Assembly: GCA_013368315.1 (NCBI GenBank)
Contig: JAACJM010000092.1
Coordinates: 124,001-188,000 of the forward strand
Length of the DNA stretch: 64,000 bases
Direction of reading: 5' to 3'
Origin: Tetrapyrgos nigripes
Taxonomy: Eukaryota; Basidiomycota; Agaricomycetes; Agaricales; Campanellaceae
Both the position numbers and the translations under genes were made by a program. Positions 9,705 through 20,851 of the stretch are shown here, piece after piece; position 1 is the stretch's first letter; the number at the start of each line of letters is the position of its first letter. Below the pieces are notes generated by a model. The model saw only the letters and a list, made by a program, of their open reading frames with translations. It ran no database searches and was not told where the DNA came from.

Positions 9705-11659
9705 CAAGGGATACATCCTTCTAAACCTTGTGAAACTATACCTCTGCAATTTAAACCCAGGTCCTAGCCACTAACAAAGCTTGAAGTGCACTGAGGATCA
9801 TAGCTACCCCTTTGGGTATAGACTAGCTGCTACATTATTGCCACTCCCTTGATAGACACCAGCGCCAGCCAACTGAAACTCGTTAAGGAAGGTAGAGTCA
9901 CAAGGCAAGCTAGGATTTATCTCAAGAAGTTGAGGGCAGTGCTCTCTAAGCTCCTGCTCCTCGCAGTATCCCATTGAGAAAGAGTAGTATAGTGCAGATG
10001 CAAAGACTACCCAGTCAGCAGTAGAAAAATTCCAAGTCTTGAAGGGTATCTCATATCAATGTTATCCCAGAGTCTCTGGCAGATTGCAATTCCAACAGAT
10101 GATGCCCTTGATATGCAATATATCAATCAGATGCTGTTTTGCTAGTAGTATGCATGTGTATAGGACATACCAAATAGCATTAGTACCAAGTGACATTAAG
10201 CACTTCGCTTTGCATGGCACTAATATGTGCCTGGACATCTGGATATGACTCATTAGTCAATACCAGGTGGTGAATGTGTTCGATGCTGCTGGATTGGTGA
10301 AGATCTGGATGAATAGATCATGTGTCAATAACTCAAAAGTTAATCTACACAAGTGGCTGGAGGACAACAACAACATTATTTGCTGCATAGGAGATCATGC
10401 TGGTGGGATAATCTCAGACCAGGAACAAAAGAATCATGTACTCTCTTCTATTCCTATCAGATAGAAAGTTGCTGAATATTTGGGCAAAGCATCTTGCAGT
10501 TGGACTTAGACTCATTCCATCTTGAAGGGGAGTGTAGCATAGCTCATGTGGCAAGACAGACATCATCCATGAATTGCTTCTTTTGATCACTTGTTACTTA
10601 CTTTTATTTCCGCTTTAGTCTTATAGCCACATGTAGTCACAGTAACCTCAGTGTTGCTTCTTCTCATCATTGCTGAGGTTAGTACTTTGTTGTACTTATA
10701 CTTGTATTCTAGTTTGTCTATTGTATAGGTATGAATATATTTAGTGTTGTCTCTTCTCATCCCTGAGTTTGTCTATTGTGTAGACTCAAGAAGAGAGGCT
10801 CAGGCTCCACATCAGTTTCTCTTTTGGTAGTAAATTCTCATACCTGCCCAAGGCCTTCTCCTTCAAGTTGTTGTACTTTGTGCCAAAAACCAGCAAATAG
10901 TAGTATTAAAGTGCCAACAGCTGAATCTTCAGCATGGAAAATTTGACAATGAGAAATGCATACAACTGTACTTGTCAAAGAATGATGTCCCCAGTCTTCT
11001 TCAACTACTCACTGCTGTGTACTACTACCAAAGAGGTGCTTCTTCTAGGTGAATTTTATCCCTTCTCAAGTGCTCTGTCACTGGACTATACTCCCCACAT
11101 GGCAGTTTTTCCGAATGCGACATTGATCTCGCTTTCCTTACCAAGGCCTTAGGAGGTCCACAGCTACTGTACTCACTCCAGACATCTGGAAGTACAACAC
11201 TAAGTATCATTTTATTATGGAACACGCAGACAAGCAACTTGAAGGAAATCCACCATTGGTTCCTCTCCAGATGATGATTTTGGTTCATATATCAACACAA
11301 GAAGAAAGATATGTGGGATTGATGCTGAGGAGAGAAAGTTGCATGCCAGATAGTGATGGAATAGAGGTCCCTCATGATGCTGAAATGGAGGAAGCCTTTG
11401 AATCATCAGCACGCAGAGGTACCACCTGAGAAAGAACAAGCACAGTGATGCCAGCAGGACTTGGAGGGAAGAAGAAGGCCAGAAAGCAGTAGATATACTA
11501 TGTCTGGATACCACTAAATACATGTAAATTATGTGTATTTGCAGGTAGACACTGTAGTCATTCCAAAGTCGTTTGCTGGATGGGGGTGGCATCCCAAAAA
11601 GGAAGGTAAAAGGTATATTCTTGTACCACCCTATATCCTTGGGATGTTCTGGTGATAGC

Positions 11660-12046
11660 CTGTTGAGAATGAGAGTCCCCAGATAGGGGTTATTTCCACA
11701 TATATACTTTATTCTGCTTTCTCCATCCTATTACTTTTTCCTATTTCCTCAGGTACCTTATTTGTGATCTGTATACATACATCTGCCTCACATATACCAG
11801 TCCATACTGTAACTGACACCCCAGTCATTTCCACTATCTTCGTGGACTCCTGGGGTGTGTATCTCTTACATTCTTTCCCTTATATACTTGATACTGATTA
11901 TATTTATCATTACAGTACCTCTTGTACATTGTTACTTGTGTGTGCTCTTTCTGGTAGGTACTGTATTTCAATATGAGTCGTTTCCACTATGTTCATGGAC
12001 TCCTGGGTACCTTTCATACATTGTTACTTACATGTACTCTTTCTGA
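11660..12046 (+). repeat. Copia 5' LTR region
   Basis: The part from 11795 to 12044 matches the second copy at 15999-16598 (shared ACCAGTCCATACTGTAACTG, ACTCCTGGGGTGTGTATC and CTTTCTGATAGGTACTG). The 5' start at TGTTGAGAATGAG (11660) is inferred from the TG rule. A CATATATAC TATA-like box lies near 11699. This copy has about 28 bp absent from the other, in a CATTGTTACTT word that is itself repeated. Confidence 0.6.
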
Positions 12047-12102
12047 TAGGTTATGGGCCCCACACCCTAAAAGTGTGCACACACAAAGATCTATACAATA
12101 TC

Positions 12103-13083
12103 ATGCCTGAAACTACAACTGATTCCACCCCTACAGTATATCCTCCCATCATATCACGAAATATCACTACCAGTGATCCACAAATGACTTCCACCATCAC
12201 TGTTAACCCCATAGGGAACCCGAGTAACTACACAACTCTTCAGGAGCTTCCTGACAATGCAAAGTTTAATGGAGAGAACTATATTTCATGGAGGGAGTTG
12301 ATGATCCAGTGAGGAAAGCTTAAAGGATTACATTTATACTGGGAAGCGAAGGTTGCTGTACCTATTGAACTGAATGACCTGAATACACCATTACAACTGA
12401 CTCCTATCAGCAATACTCATCCAAACTATCTCGAATACAACATTCACAAATCTGTCACAATGTACCTGATGATCTGGGACAATATCAAAAATCCCAATGC
12501 CCTAGGATTCCATGAACTATGGTCATTCCTTCATGAGGAATACACCCTGGTGAGCCATCTGGCTCATCAAAGGAAGGAGGACGCACTGTGAGGATGTCAA
12601 TATGTTGAGGGAAATGTTACTGGTGAGGACAGTTATGCAGCCAAATACCATACTCTGCACAAGCAAGCTGAGGATATGGGAGCCAACTACAATGATTCCA
12701 AATTCCAAACCGTGTTTCTTGATTCATTTCCTTGAACACCTGAGTGGATCCCTATCATGGGCACCCTCCTAGTAACCAATCTGAAGATGTTGTTTAACGT
12801 TGCAGCTGGATGTCTCCAAGAACACATTAGGCTCATGGGAGGAGGTGATGGATCAAATGGGATTCTGGGGATGGATAAGGTGGCAGCACTACAGGCACAA
12901 GTAAAGGAGTTGACCAAGAAGATGAGCACCATGACCACCAGGAAAGGACCTGCTAATCTGGACCTCTTATGCTCCACTCTGAAGTGTATGATCAAGAACT
13001 GTTTCCAAAGGGAGGTAGAAAATAGGGTCAATATCCTGTATAGTGGAAAGCAAAAAAGGACACTACACCCCCATCCACATTGA
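12103..13083 (+). pseudogene. Copia gag remnant
   Basis: The first frame (ATG 12103) has a threonine/proline-rich leader and then FNGENYISWRELMIQ, the start of the UBN2/gag domain, before a TGA. The homologous frame goes on through further stops (TGA after DAL near 12590 and after DSFP near 12735) to a lysine/leucine-rich stretch with QAQVKELTKKM (about 12890-12940). No CCHC zinc knuckle was located. Three of the stops are TGA where an arginine codon would be plausible. Confidence 0.65.
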
Positions 13084-13325
13084 ATGCCACCACTTCTACC
13101 CAAACCTCAGACAAATCCTCAATGAGGGTAATCGCTCTTAACACCACCTCCAAGTCCAATGATCAATTGTCCAGGCCCACCATTCATATTCTCGCTGATT
13201 CCAGCATGTCTCATCATTTCTTCAAGGATAGATGATGCTTCCTGAACTATGCACCTCATGTTGAAGAAGGAGACTCATCCCATGAAGGATTTGCACTAAA
13301 CATCATTGGTAAAGGTGACATCCAA

Positions 13326-14500
13326 GTGAGAACCATATACAAAAACATACCTTGTCTGCTAGTTTTCCACAGAGCACTTCATGCCCCTAATGTCTCAAAT
13401 AATCTCCTCTCCACTGGAACTCTTGATGCCCTTGGTTACCATATGATTCAAGAGGATGGGGTCATTATGTTCAGGGACAAGACAGGTACAGATGTGTTCG
13501 AGGCATTGTTGAAAGAGTGGGTTGGCCAATGCAAATGGAAAAAGGGTGATGGTGACAAATTTACCCTGGGATATTCGATACCTCCATAGGGCTGGTGGAC
13601 ATATCATGCCAGAGCGATTTGAAGGAGTGCATGAAGTCCTCGATGGGATGCCAGAGGTGAAGGAGGCTCAGAAGAAGATGGGATGTTGTGAGGATTGTAG
13701 ACAAGCTTGTACAGACAAACAACCCCATTCAGACAGTACCAAGGTTGTGACTGAGGCAAATTTCCAGTGGTATCTAGACGTCACTTCTGTTGGCAGAAAC
13801 AAGTACATGCTGTTTGAAACCAACACTGGCACCTTGAGGGATATTAGCAAAGTTGGAAGTTAAGCAAGCTATTGTGGAGACACAGACCAGGAAGAAGCTG
13901 AAGAGAATTAGAATGGACAATGCACCTGAATTCCATTCACAAATCTTCAAGGAGTGGACAACGAACATGGGATGTGCCATCATATTCATCTCCATCAAAC
14001 AGAGCTGCTGAAAGAGGAATCAGGGTGATGCTCAACAGTACTAGGGCAATGCTGTTCAATGCCAGTCTACTGCCACATTGGTGGGGACAGGCAATGACAA
14101 CGTTTATTTATGTCAAGAACTTGATGCCTAATACCAAGGGGATTGTACCAGAACAGCAGTGGACCAGGCAACAACAGAATGTCTCTCACCTTATTCCATT
14201 CAGTAGCATTGGCTTTGCTCATATCCCAGTGAAAAGTGGCAGAGGCAAGTTAGATGCTAGAGGATACAAATGCCAGATGGTGGGGTATGACAGGAGGAAG
14301 GTTTAGATTGTCAAAGCTTGGGACAGCAATGACCTGTACCAGACTAGTGACATGATGATATTTGAGAAGTTGACGGGACACTGGGTTTTGGAGTTGGAGG
14401 GGGAGAATGAGGACTTGCTATTTTTAGTCCCAACCCCAAAACCCCAGATCAAACCTGAACCTTCTAATTCTGCCTCAACCAAGGTCATGACGTCTCAACC
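13326..14500 (+). pseudogene. Copia protease/integrase remnant
   Basis: From about 13370 the frame encodes ALHAPNVSNNLLSTGTL...GYHMI, the usual segment between the aspartic protease and GAG-pre-integrase. Then come HRAGGHIMPE and CCEDCRQAC (13590-13720), parts of the zinc-binding region, and an integrase core broken by frameshifts: MDNAPEFHSQIF (about 13912), RAAERGIRVMLNSTRAML (13995 on), WWGQAM and LMPNTKG. The last part (AHIPVKSGRGKLDARGYKCQMVGY) is the conserved end of copia integrase. It is non-functional. Confidence 0.7.
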
Positions 14501-14686
14501 CAATGTACCTGACAAGTGATAGAGAGTTACTTCCAGAATTCGATGAAGAAGTAGCCCAAGTTGAGGAAATCCTAGAACCAAAAAACATCAAGGTTGCCAA
14601 CTCATACAATGAGGCGATGACAAGACCAGACCTCTGGATGAAGGCCATGGAAAAGGAGATTGAGAAGCTGGACTCTAGGAAGGCAT

Positions 14687-15443
14687 TGTTAAGATACATA
14701 CAAAGCTGGTATTAGATAGTAATAGTACTAATACTAAGTAACACAACTAAAAGATACGTATACTTAAGTTGGAGGGGCAAGACCACTTAGCAGCTCAATG
14801 GCTAGTACATGAATAGGGATGATTGGTGGTGTTTGAGTTAAAAAGCTCATTGGTAAGCTTGGAATACAGTCATTGGCAAGTTCTTCAGTTCGAGAGTTAA
14901 GTTGAATATAGAAGTGATTCAGGTATATAGAAGTAGCATAGCTTATCAAATGATGATAAGTGGCATGTTGACTCCTCAATGGCCCTGCTAATAGTCAGAT
15001 AGAGATGCACTATATTCCAAACAAGTATGTAGTTAGACAAAATAGTGGACTGGAGACTTAAGGTCTCCAGTGAGTACTTATACCTAAAAATTTGTATTAA
15101 CTGAAGGGCAGTGCACTGCTCATAGCTTTGCTACTGCCTTTCCTTGCATAGTCTATCCTATCTGGTTTCTTCCAAACATCTCGTCAACACATCATTTTAT
15201 TGTCTTGTCCCCTGTATTCCTAATCATATTGTTTGCTTCGGAAAGATCCATATATCTGAGGCTGTTCCTTCATGGCTGTGCAGTATTTGTCCCATCATTG
15301 GTAGTATTTGCCCTATCATTGGTATCGTTTGTCCCATCTTTGGTTTGGGGCTGTTCATTTGGTCAAAGCTGTGATCTGGTTCCTTGGTATGCAGTCACCT
15401 GTCTCCTTCATCATCGCATTGTGAGATTGTTCAGTTCCTAACA
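14687..15443. mobile_element. Solo LTR (757 bp) inside the copia RT
   Basis: It begins TGTTAAG and ends CCTAACA and is flanked by the 5-bp duplication GGCAT (14682-14686 and 15444-15448). Removing it brings the RT-leading segment KLDSRKA next to the segment containing RWVYTLRLDG-like residues. Inside are a 9-bp inverted repeat ACTGGAGAC/GTCTCCAGT around 15051-15075 and three short tandem copies of a TTTGTCCCATCATTGG-like unit (about 15285-15345). Confidence 0.85.
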
Positions 15444-15448
15444 GGCAT

Positions 15449-15810
15449 TTACCCCAGTGGCAAAACCAGAGAATGTGAAGGTTATCATGACCTGATGGGT
15501 ATACACCCTCAGGTTGGATGGAGAAGGAAATATCACCAAATGTTGAGCTTGATTGGTGGTTAGAGATTATGACCAAGTCAAGGGAGTCCATTATGACGAT
15601 ACTTGAGCCATCATTGTGAGATATGAGTCCATACAATTCACCATCACCATCACCGCATACAAAGGGATGAACATATGGTTGGGAGACTTCACTGGAGCAT
15701 ATCTCAACACTAAACTGCAAGGGATCAACTACTTAACCTTTCCTGAAGACTTCAAAGACTGTTACTCCCTTTGTGATGGTACCGATGATACGCTGTACAA
15801 AATCACAGTA
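15449..15810 (+). pseudogene. Copia reverse transcriptase remnant
   Basis: Across several stops the translation follows copia RT: a WVYTLRLDGEGN stretch, VVRDYDQVKGVHYDDT, then YESIQFTITITAYKGMNIWLGDFTGAYLNTKLQG and NYLTFPEDFKDCY...DTLYKI (15616-15810). The equivalent of the first catalytic aspartate is in GDFTGAYLN. Similarity stops near 15810, before the YVDD box, so the palm and RNase H are missing. Confidence 0.7.
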
Positions 15811-15998
15811 TACATACTTGGATTTTGGTTCATAATATCAGTTTTGACGTTCTTTTAAGGGAATAAGAGGACTAGGGTGAGCCCTGAACTGCTAGTTAAT
15901 CCCTAGCGGGACTAAGAAAACAACAGTACAATAATATTAAGTGCTTACAAATGGAGAAACAACTCATTCTAAGTACTATGATAGATTATGCTCTAAGT

Positions 15999-16598
15999 TA
16001 CCAGTCCATACTGTAACTGACACCCCAGTTGTTTCCACTATCTTCATGGACTCCTGGGGTGTGTATCTCTTACATTCTTTCCCTTAGATACTTGATACTG
16101 ATTATATTTATGAAAGGGTGTGGGCCAGTGCTGAGTGTGGCAGAAATGAGTCTGGTGAGTTCAAATTTAAGACGCTAGACCACACTCCAGTGAAGATATT
16201 CAATGAAAAACAGATATTCCTGGTAATTTCTGAGAAAAGTACTAGAGTGTAGATCATTGTGTAGAATCAGAGGCTCAGAGCTATAATCAATATACATGAG
16301 AAGATACAGCCCTCAAGCTCTTGAAAAGGGAATACTTACAAGAATAGGGGCGCATATTCTCTATTACTGGAGAAAATCAGAAAGAAATTTGATTGAGAGA
16401 GATGGAGGAAATCAGGACAAACTCAACATAGCCACACATGGAAACGCAGTGTAAAGAACTTGTCCTCATTCTTCAGCCTCATAATCATTACAGTACCTTT
16501 CTGATAGGTACTGTATTTCAATATGAGTCGTTTCCAGTATCTTTGTGGACTCCTGGGTACCTTTCGTACATCATTACTTACATGTACTCTTTCTGATA
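15999..16598 (+). repeat. Copia 3' LTR, split by a 372-bp insertion
   Basis: 15999-16111 and 16484-16598 align with the 5' LTR region (11795-11907 and 11906-12044). The 372 bp between them (16112-16483) is absent from the 5' copy; it starts GAAAGGGTGTGGG and has no clear inverted ends. The similarity ends at CTTTCTGATA just before CAGCCCC. Confidence 0.65.
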
Positions 16599-16964
16599 CA
16601 GCCCCTTGGTCACAAGTCTAAGTAAGGGTAGTATGTCCTTTCATTGCCCTGTCTCTCATTGCCAGAGCTGACCTTTCTGTTTGGCTTGCTGGTACTTAGT
16701 CTTCACCCGTAGATGTAACCGATTTATAAATCAACCGGGCAGACCCAGACCACTGATTTACAAATCGAACGGGCAACTGGTCGAGTTCTCCTCTACTGTC
16801 GGGGCCTCAATCCATGGATGCTGCCAGTCCTTGATGCTGTCTAGGCTGCTCCCAGGACCCTCTTAAGCGAGATACCAGTCATAAATCCTCAATAAAACAA
16901 ATAATTAATATCATACAATATCATACAGTCCGATTTATAAATCAAGGTGGATATAATACAAGCA

Positions 16965-19224
16965 CTACAAATCCTGAGCTAGCATGAATGAATCGTCCTC
17001 GTCCTCGTTCTCCATGGTCTCCTCATCCATGACGTCTTGACCATCAGCATCTCCACCTTCCAACAGTGTATCTTCCAACAGTATAGGCTCTTCTGCAGCT
17101 GTCTCACTGTCCTCCTTGTCTTCAAACTCTTCCAATGTCTCGTAGCCTTCCCAAAGCCCTGTGAATCGTTTGGCCAAAGAACGCCTGACTGCAGCCTGTC
17201 TATGAGCATAGGCGGCAACTCCTTTGGCTAAGACCGGATCGGCTGTTGGGATCTTTGTTCTCTGCTCCCACCAACGTGCCTTCCACTCCAACGTACACAG
17301 AGACCGGTGCATTTCTTCACGTACAAGTGTAACTTCTTCTGTCCAGCAGCGGCACCTAGAGAACGCCTTACAGAACTCCACTCAAAGACCTCCAGAATAC
17401 CAAGGACACCATCAGTCTGGGAGCAAGGACTACACATGCGTGCTCACCTTGACGCATCCTCTCTTCGTCTATCAGCTCCCCAGTACCCCCTTCCATCCAT
17501 ATCCAGGACGTCTTCGAGTATCCACTCCCTGCCCTATTCCGAATCTCATCCCTCATCTCCTCGGCCTCATCAGCCACTGCACGAAGCTCATCACTGATAT
17601 TTTTCTTCATCTCCTTCCGCCTCTTGGCTCCTAACATCTTCCAGGCACTTTTCCAGGCTTTATCCGCTTCATTCGACATGCAACGGACATCTCCATCCTT
17701 CAATTCCATCCACCTCATATGCTCCCTATCATCACCATACACCCTCTTCATAGCGTTCCACACTGCCTGATACCACTCCTTATGGGCCTGAGTCTTCATG
17801 TCATTCCGTAATATCAACGCTCTCGATCAAGTCAACATCGCCTGGTGACGCACAGTCGAATCGCGGTACGCCACCAACCTCGCTCGCATATGTAAATGGT
17901 TCCGAAGGTGCTCCAAAGAGCTCCTTAACTGAGCCTCCCGTAACTCCACTTCCTTTTCCAAAAGGCCTTGCCGACATCCACTTCCTCGCTCCTGCTCAGA
18001 CAGTTCCGAAGGCAACATCAAAGTTACATCCTCTGCATTCACGGACTTGTCCTCATCCCCTGCCACCCTCTCTGATAAAGCCTGCAATGCTGCTGGGGTG
18101 TAGATTGCCTGTAGCGAGCGAAAACATCCAATTTCTCAGCTGATGCGTGTACATTGCTCAACCAATCCGGTTAATTCCTTTGTCATTGGGTGTGCCACTC
18201 TCTTCACGTCCTGTCGCAATCGCCACCTATGCAATTTGGCCCTTGTCAGCGTATCCTGTTCTAATCAGAAAGAGAAGAGACATACTGTTGTTCTTCCAGG
18301 TCTAACCCATGGGTAATAAAAGCCCCTGGTGTAATACGATGCAATGAAGCATTCCCCTCTTCAATATCCTTCTTATCCTGCTCAGCTAGGGCCAGCCGAA
18401 CATCGTCCTCGGTCATACCTACAAATACGATTTAGACCTCCCATGCAGACTTGTACGCCTTGGATGACTCACTGTGGATCATCAGGGCGAAGGGATTTAC
18501 ATCTGTCCATTTCATCTCCCAGTCGATGACCATGCCTTTCCACTCCTCAGCATTGTCCCGTTGCTGCTCCTCAAACTCCTCAAAAGAGCGCCGTTGGGCG
18601 TTTCGCTCAGCAACACTATTCTGCAGCCGTTTCAGTAAAATTCTGCCTACGCTTGCCAAGAAATGTCAGCAATTATAACCATACATAGAATAAGGCATCA
18701 ACTCACCCAAGGCTACCGTTTTCGTCCAATTCCAATGAGCCCAGTGGTCATCGAGAGTGTCGTGATGCGTTCCAGGTCCCATTTCATGCGTGCTCGTAGC
18801 CACAGGCCCAATGTTTGCCCACGGATGCTCTATACCTTCCCCATCGGTCCTACCCACACCGCCCATGCAGTTCAGCGAAAAATTGAGTTGACAAGAGAGG
18901 TTATGGCCATGGATATGTAATTTGGGGATGACGAAGTCCATGGTATGTTCCGTGGTGTCCAGCTTGACGAGGTCGGGCATGACCATCATTCTTTCGGGTA
19001 GGTGTTTATGCCATTGGCAGGCAATATTGTATGAGTTGACGAGATGGAGATGAGGCTCGACATGGCACAGGAGAGAGCCGTACCCATAGTCCATGTTGGC
19101 ATACCTGAAAACAAATACAAACAGATAAGATAACAATGCTGTGTGATAAGCTTGCTGACTTGCCTTTCACCTTTCTGCAGGTCAACCGCACCATTCTTCT
19201 GCACCAATTCGTGCCTAGCACATA
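16965..19224 (-). pseudogene. KDZ-A transposase, core and C-terminal part
   Basis: Reading the minus strand: ARHE.VQ and QKNGAVDLQKGER before an intron, YANMDYGYGSLL, SYNIACQWHKHL, PKLHIHGH, then GRTDGEGIEHPWANIGPVATSTHEMGPG and DTLDDHWAHWNW (19136-18666), the KDZ transposase core. Then follow helical segments (18659-18432, 18087-17827, 17817-17368 with SWIWMEGG) and the C-terminal EEVTLVREEMHRSL...LEWKARWW block with an acidic tail ending at 16965. Where KDZ-B has SYDIACQW, this copy has Asn for Asp. The exon chain is mostly readable, but the gene is split by Tc1 at 19225. Confidence 0.85.
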
Positions 19225-19434
19225 CAGTGGGTCAAAAAATTGTCCACATGTTTCGCATTTTTGGAAAGATTGCCAATTTAAGCAATACTGAGTAGAGATA
19301 TTGAAATGTGGTCAGTGATGGGCAGAACGCCCTTGATAAGAGCTACAATAATCTGTTTTATTTGTCCTATTTGGCTCAAAACTCATGGAGATATGATTGA
19401 TTTAAAATGGTATGTCATTTGGACAATTTTTTGA
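19225..19434 (+). repeat. Tc1 left TIR with inner inverted copy of the end motif
   Basis: The 210-bp TIR opens with GTCAAAAAATTGTCCACATG (after CAGTGG) and closes with the inverse of nearly the same word (CATTTGGACAATTTTTTGA). The right TIR (20642-20851) has the same design. Two transposase-binding sites per end are known for IR/DR-type Tc1 elements; here they are inverted relative to each other. Confidence 0.8.
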
Positions 19435-19553
19435 GTTGCCACTTCAAAATCAGTATTGTAACTATGTGATGTCTCATAGATGACATCATAAGTGGAGTTG
19501 TACAATGATGCAATGGCTACATCATAATGATATCATAGCTGCCAGCTGGACCA

Positions 19554-19560
19554 TATATAA
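19554..19560 (+). promoter_or_regulatory. TATA box of the Tc1 transposase gene
   Basis: TATATAA lies 35 bp upstream of ATG 19595 and inside the longer open frame that starts at 19505. This favours 19595 as the true start. Confidence 0.5.
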
Positions 19561-19594
19561 GGGCATCCAGTTGTTCTATAGCCCTCATCAAATC

Positions 19595-20611
19595 ATGAGA
19601 CCCATCACATCCACCCAGAAAGACAATATCCTCTCTCTCCTCCAAACTTCTGCTTCATCCAGGGAAATCTCTGCTAAAACTGGGGTATCCAAGTCAAAGA
19701 TTGCTTCTCTGGCCAAAGAGATGTATCCTGACAAGGAGAACCATCAAGCAGGGCGTCCTAGAAAGCTGTCTACCACTGATGAACGTGCTGCTATCCAACA
19801 AATCAACACTGGCAAAGCTGAAAATGCTACAGAAGTGGCCAGAAACATCAATCCCCTCCTTGACCAACCTGTCTCCACCCAAACCATTCGAAATTCCCTT
19901 CTCAGGCATGATGTGGACACATCTAAAACGAAGAAGAAGCCCAAACTCACTGCAGCTCACAGGAAGGCTCGTTTAAACTTTGCACAGAAGTACAGAAACT
20001 GGACTGTGGATGACTGGAAAAGGGTTATTTGGTCAGATGAGACTAAAATCAATCGATATGGGTCAGATGGACAGCAGTATGTGTGGGGGAGGAAGGGTGA
20101 ATCCTTGGGAGAGAGAAATGTGGTGGAAACAGTCAAATTTGGAGGAGGAAATATCATGGTGTGGGGATGTATGGGGTGGGAAGGAGTTGGAAACATGGCA
20201 GAGGTGGAGGGCAGGATGAATGCAGAGCAGTATGTGGACATTTTGGAGAACAACCTTCTGGAGAGCATGGATATTTTGGGTGTTGATCCAGAGGTGGCCA
20301 TTTTTCAGCAAGACAATGATCCTAAACACAAGTCAAAACTGGCCACCAAGTGGTTTGAAGACAACAACATCCATTGCATGAGCTGGCCTGCTCAATCTCC
20401 TGACCTGAACCCCATTGAACACCTCTGGACAACCCTCAAACACAAGCTCAATGGATATGACACAGCACCCTCTGGAGTTTGGGAAATATGGGACAGAGCA
20501 GCTGAAAAGTGGGATGAAATCACAGAAGAAGATTGTCAGAAATTGATCAGGAGCATGCCTAGAAGGATTGAGGCTGTGTTGAAGGCCAAAGGAGGGCATA
20601 CCAAGTACTGA
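19595..20611 (+). CDS. Tc1-type DD34E transposase
   Basis: This is an uninterrupted frame of 338 codons from the preferred ATG (the frame itself is open from 19505, 368 codons). The N-terminal half has paired helix-turn-helix modules (STQKDNILSLLQ...SREISAKTGVSKSKI) and a GRPRKLS hook. The catalytic triad is D in IWSDETKIN, D in FQQDNDPKH and E in SPDLNPIEHLW, with 34 residues between the second D and the E. The length is normal for Tc1 (about 340). The enzyme cuts at TA and pastes the element. No stop, frameshift or missing catalytic residue is seen, so the copy may be active or very recently so. Confidence 0.95.
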   Translation: MRPITSTQKDNILSLLQTSASSREISAKTGVSKSKIASLAKEMYPDKENHQAGRPRKLSTTDERAAIQQINTGKAENATEVARNINPLLDQPVSTQTIRNSLLRHDVDTSKTKKKPKLTAAHRKARLNFAQKYRNWTVDDWKRVIWSDETKINRYGSDGQQYVWGRKGESLGERNVVETVKFGGGNIMVWGCMGWEGVGNMAEVEGRMNAEQYVDILENNLLESMDILGVDPEVAIFQQDNDPKHKSKLATKWFEDNNIHCMSWPAQSPDLNPIEHLWTTLKHKLNGYDTAPSGVWEIWDRAAEKWDEITEEDCQKLIRSMPRRIEAVLKAKGGHTKY

Positions 20612-20851
20612 GCTAGCACTTTCTGTATTTTCACTTGCATGTCAAAAAATTGTCCAAATGACATACCATTTTAAATCAGTCATATCTCCATGAGTTTTAA
20701 GCCAAATAAGACAAAACAGACAGAATATTGTAGCGTTTATCAAGGGCTTTCTGCCCATCACTGACCACATTTTAATATCTCTACTCAGTATTGCTTAAAT
20801 TGGCAATTTTTCCAAAAATGCGAAACATGTGGACAATTTTTTGACCCACTG

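Larger units (their letters stand above)
8373..11659. other. No intact gene; weak retroelement traces and small repeats
   Basis: There is no convincing gene. A purine run AAGGGGAG followed by TGTAGCAT near 10526 resembles a polypurine tract next to a copia-type LTR start, but I found no partner LTR or duplication. Two small repeats (8851-8931 and 9501-9704) are listed separately. The rest is AT-rich with chance frames. Confidence 0.4.
11660..16598 (+). mobile_element. Decayed Ty1/copia retrotransposon
   Basis: In order on the plus strand: an LTR-like region (about 11660-12046), gag (12103 on), GAG-pre-integrase and integrase pieces (13326-14500), the start of RT (14560-14686), the rest of RT after a nested solo LTR (15449-15810), and a second LTR copy (15999-16598). 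The gene order integrase before RT identifies copia. Every coding part carries multiple stops or frameshifts. The outer LTR ends are uncertain because neither the TG...CA termini nor a target duplication could be matched. Confidence 0.75.
19225..20851 (+). mobile_element. Tc1/mariner element (1,627 bp), apparently intact
   Basis: The ends are CAGTGGGTCAAAAAATTG and its inverse, and it is flanked by TA on both sides (19223-19224 and 20852-20853). The terminal inverted repeats are 210 bp each (19225-19434 and 20642-20851), about 94% identical by eye. It carries one uninterrupted transposase frame. It lies in the KDZ-A transposase, between the part ending near 20854 and QKNGAVDL. Confidence 0.95.

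Noticed and set aside
10480..10930. 3' end and LTR of a second copia element (AAGGGGAG then TGTAGCAT)
   Set aside because: No second LTR, no target duplication and no recognisable RNase H upstream; kept only as a remark.
19505..19594. Use of the first ATG (19505) for the Tc1 transposase
   Set aside because: The TATA box at 19554 lies downstream of it, and the extra 30 residues do not resemble the Tc1 N-terminus.
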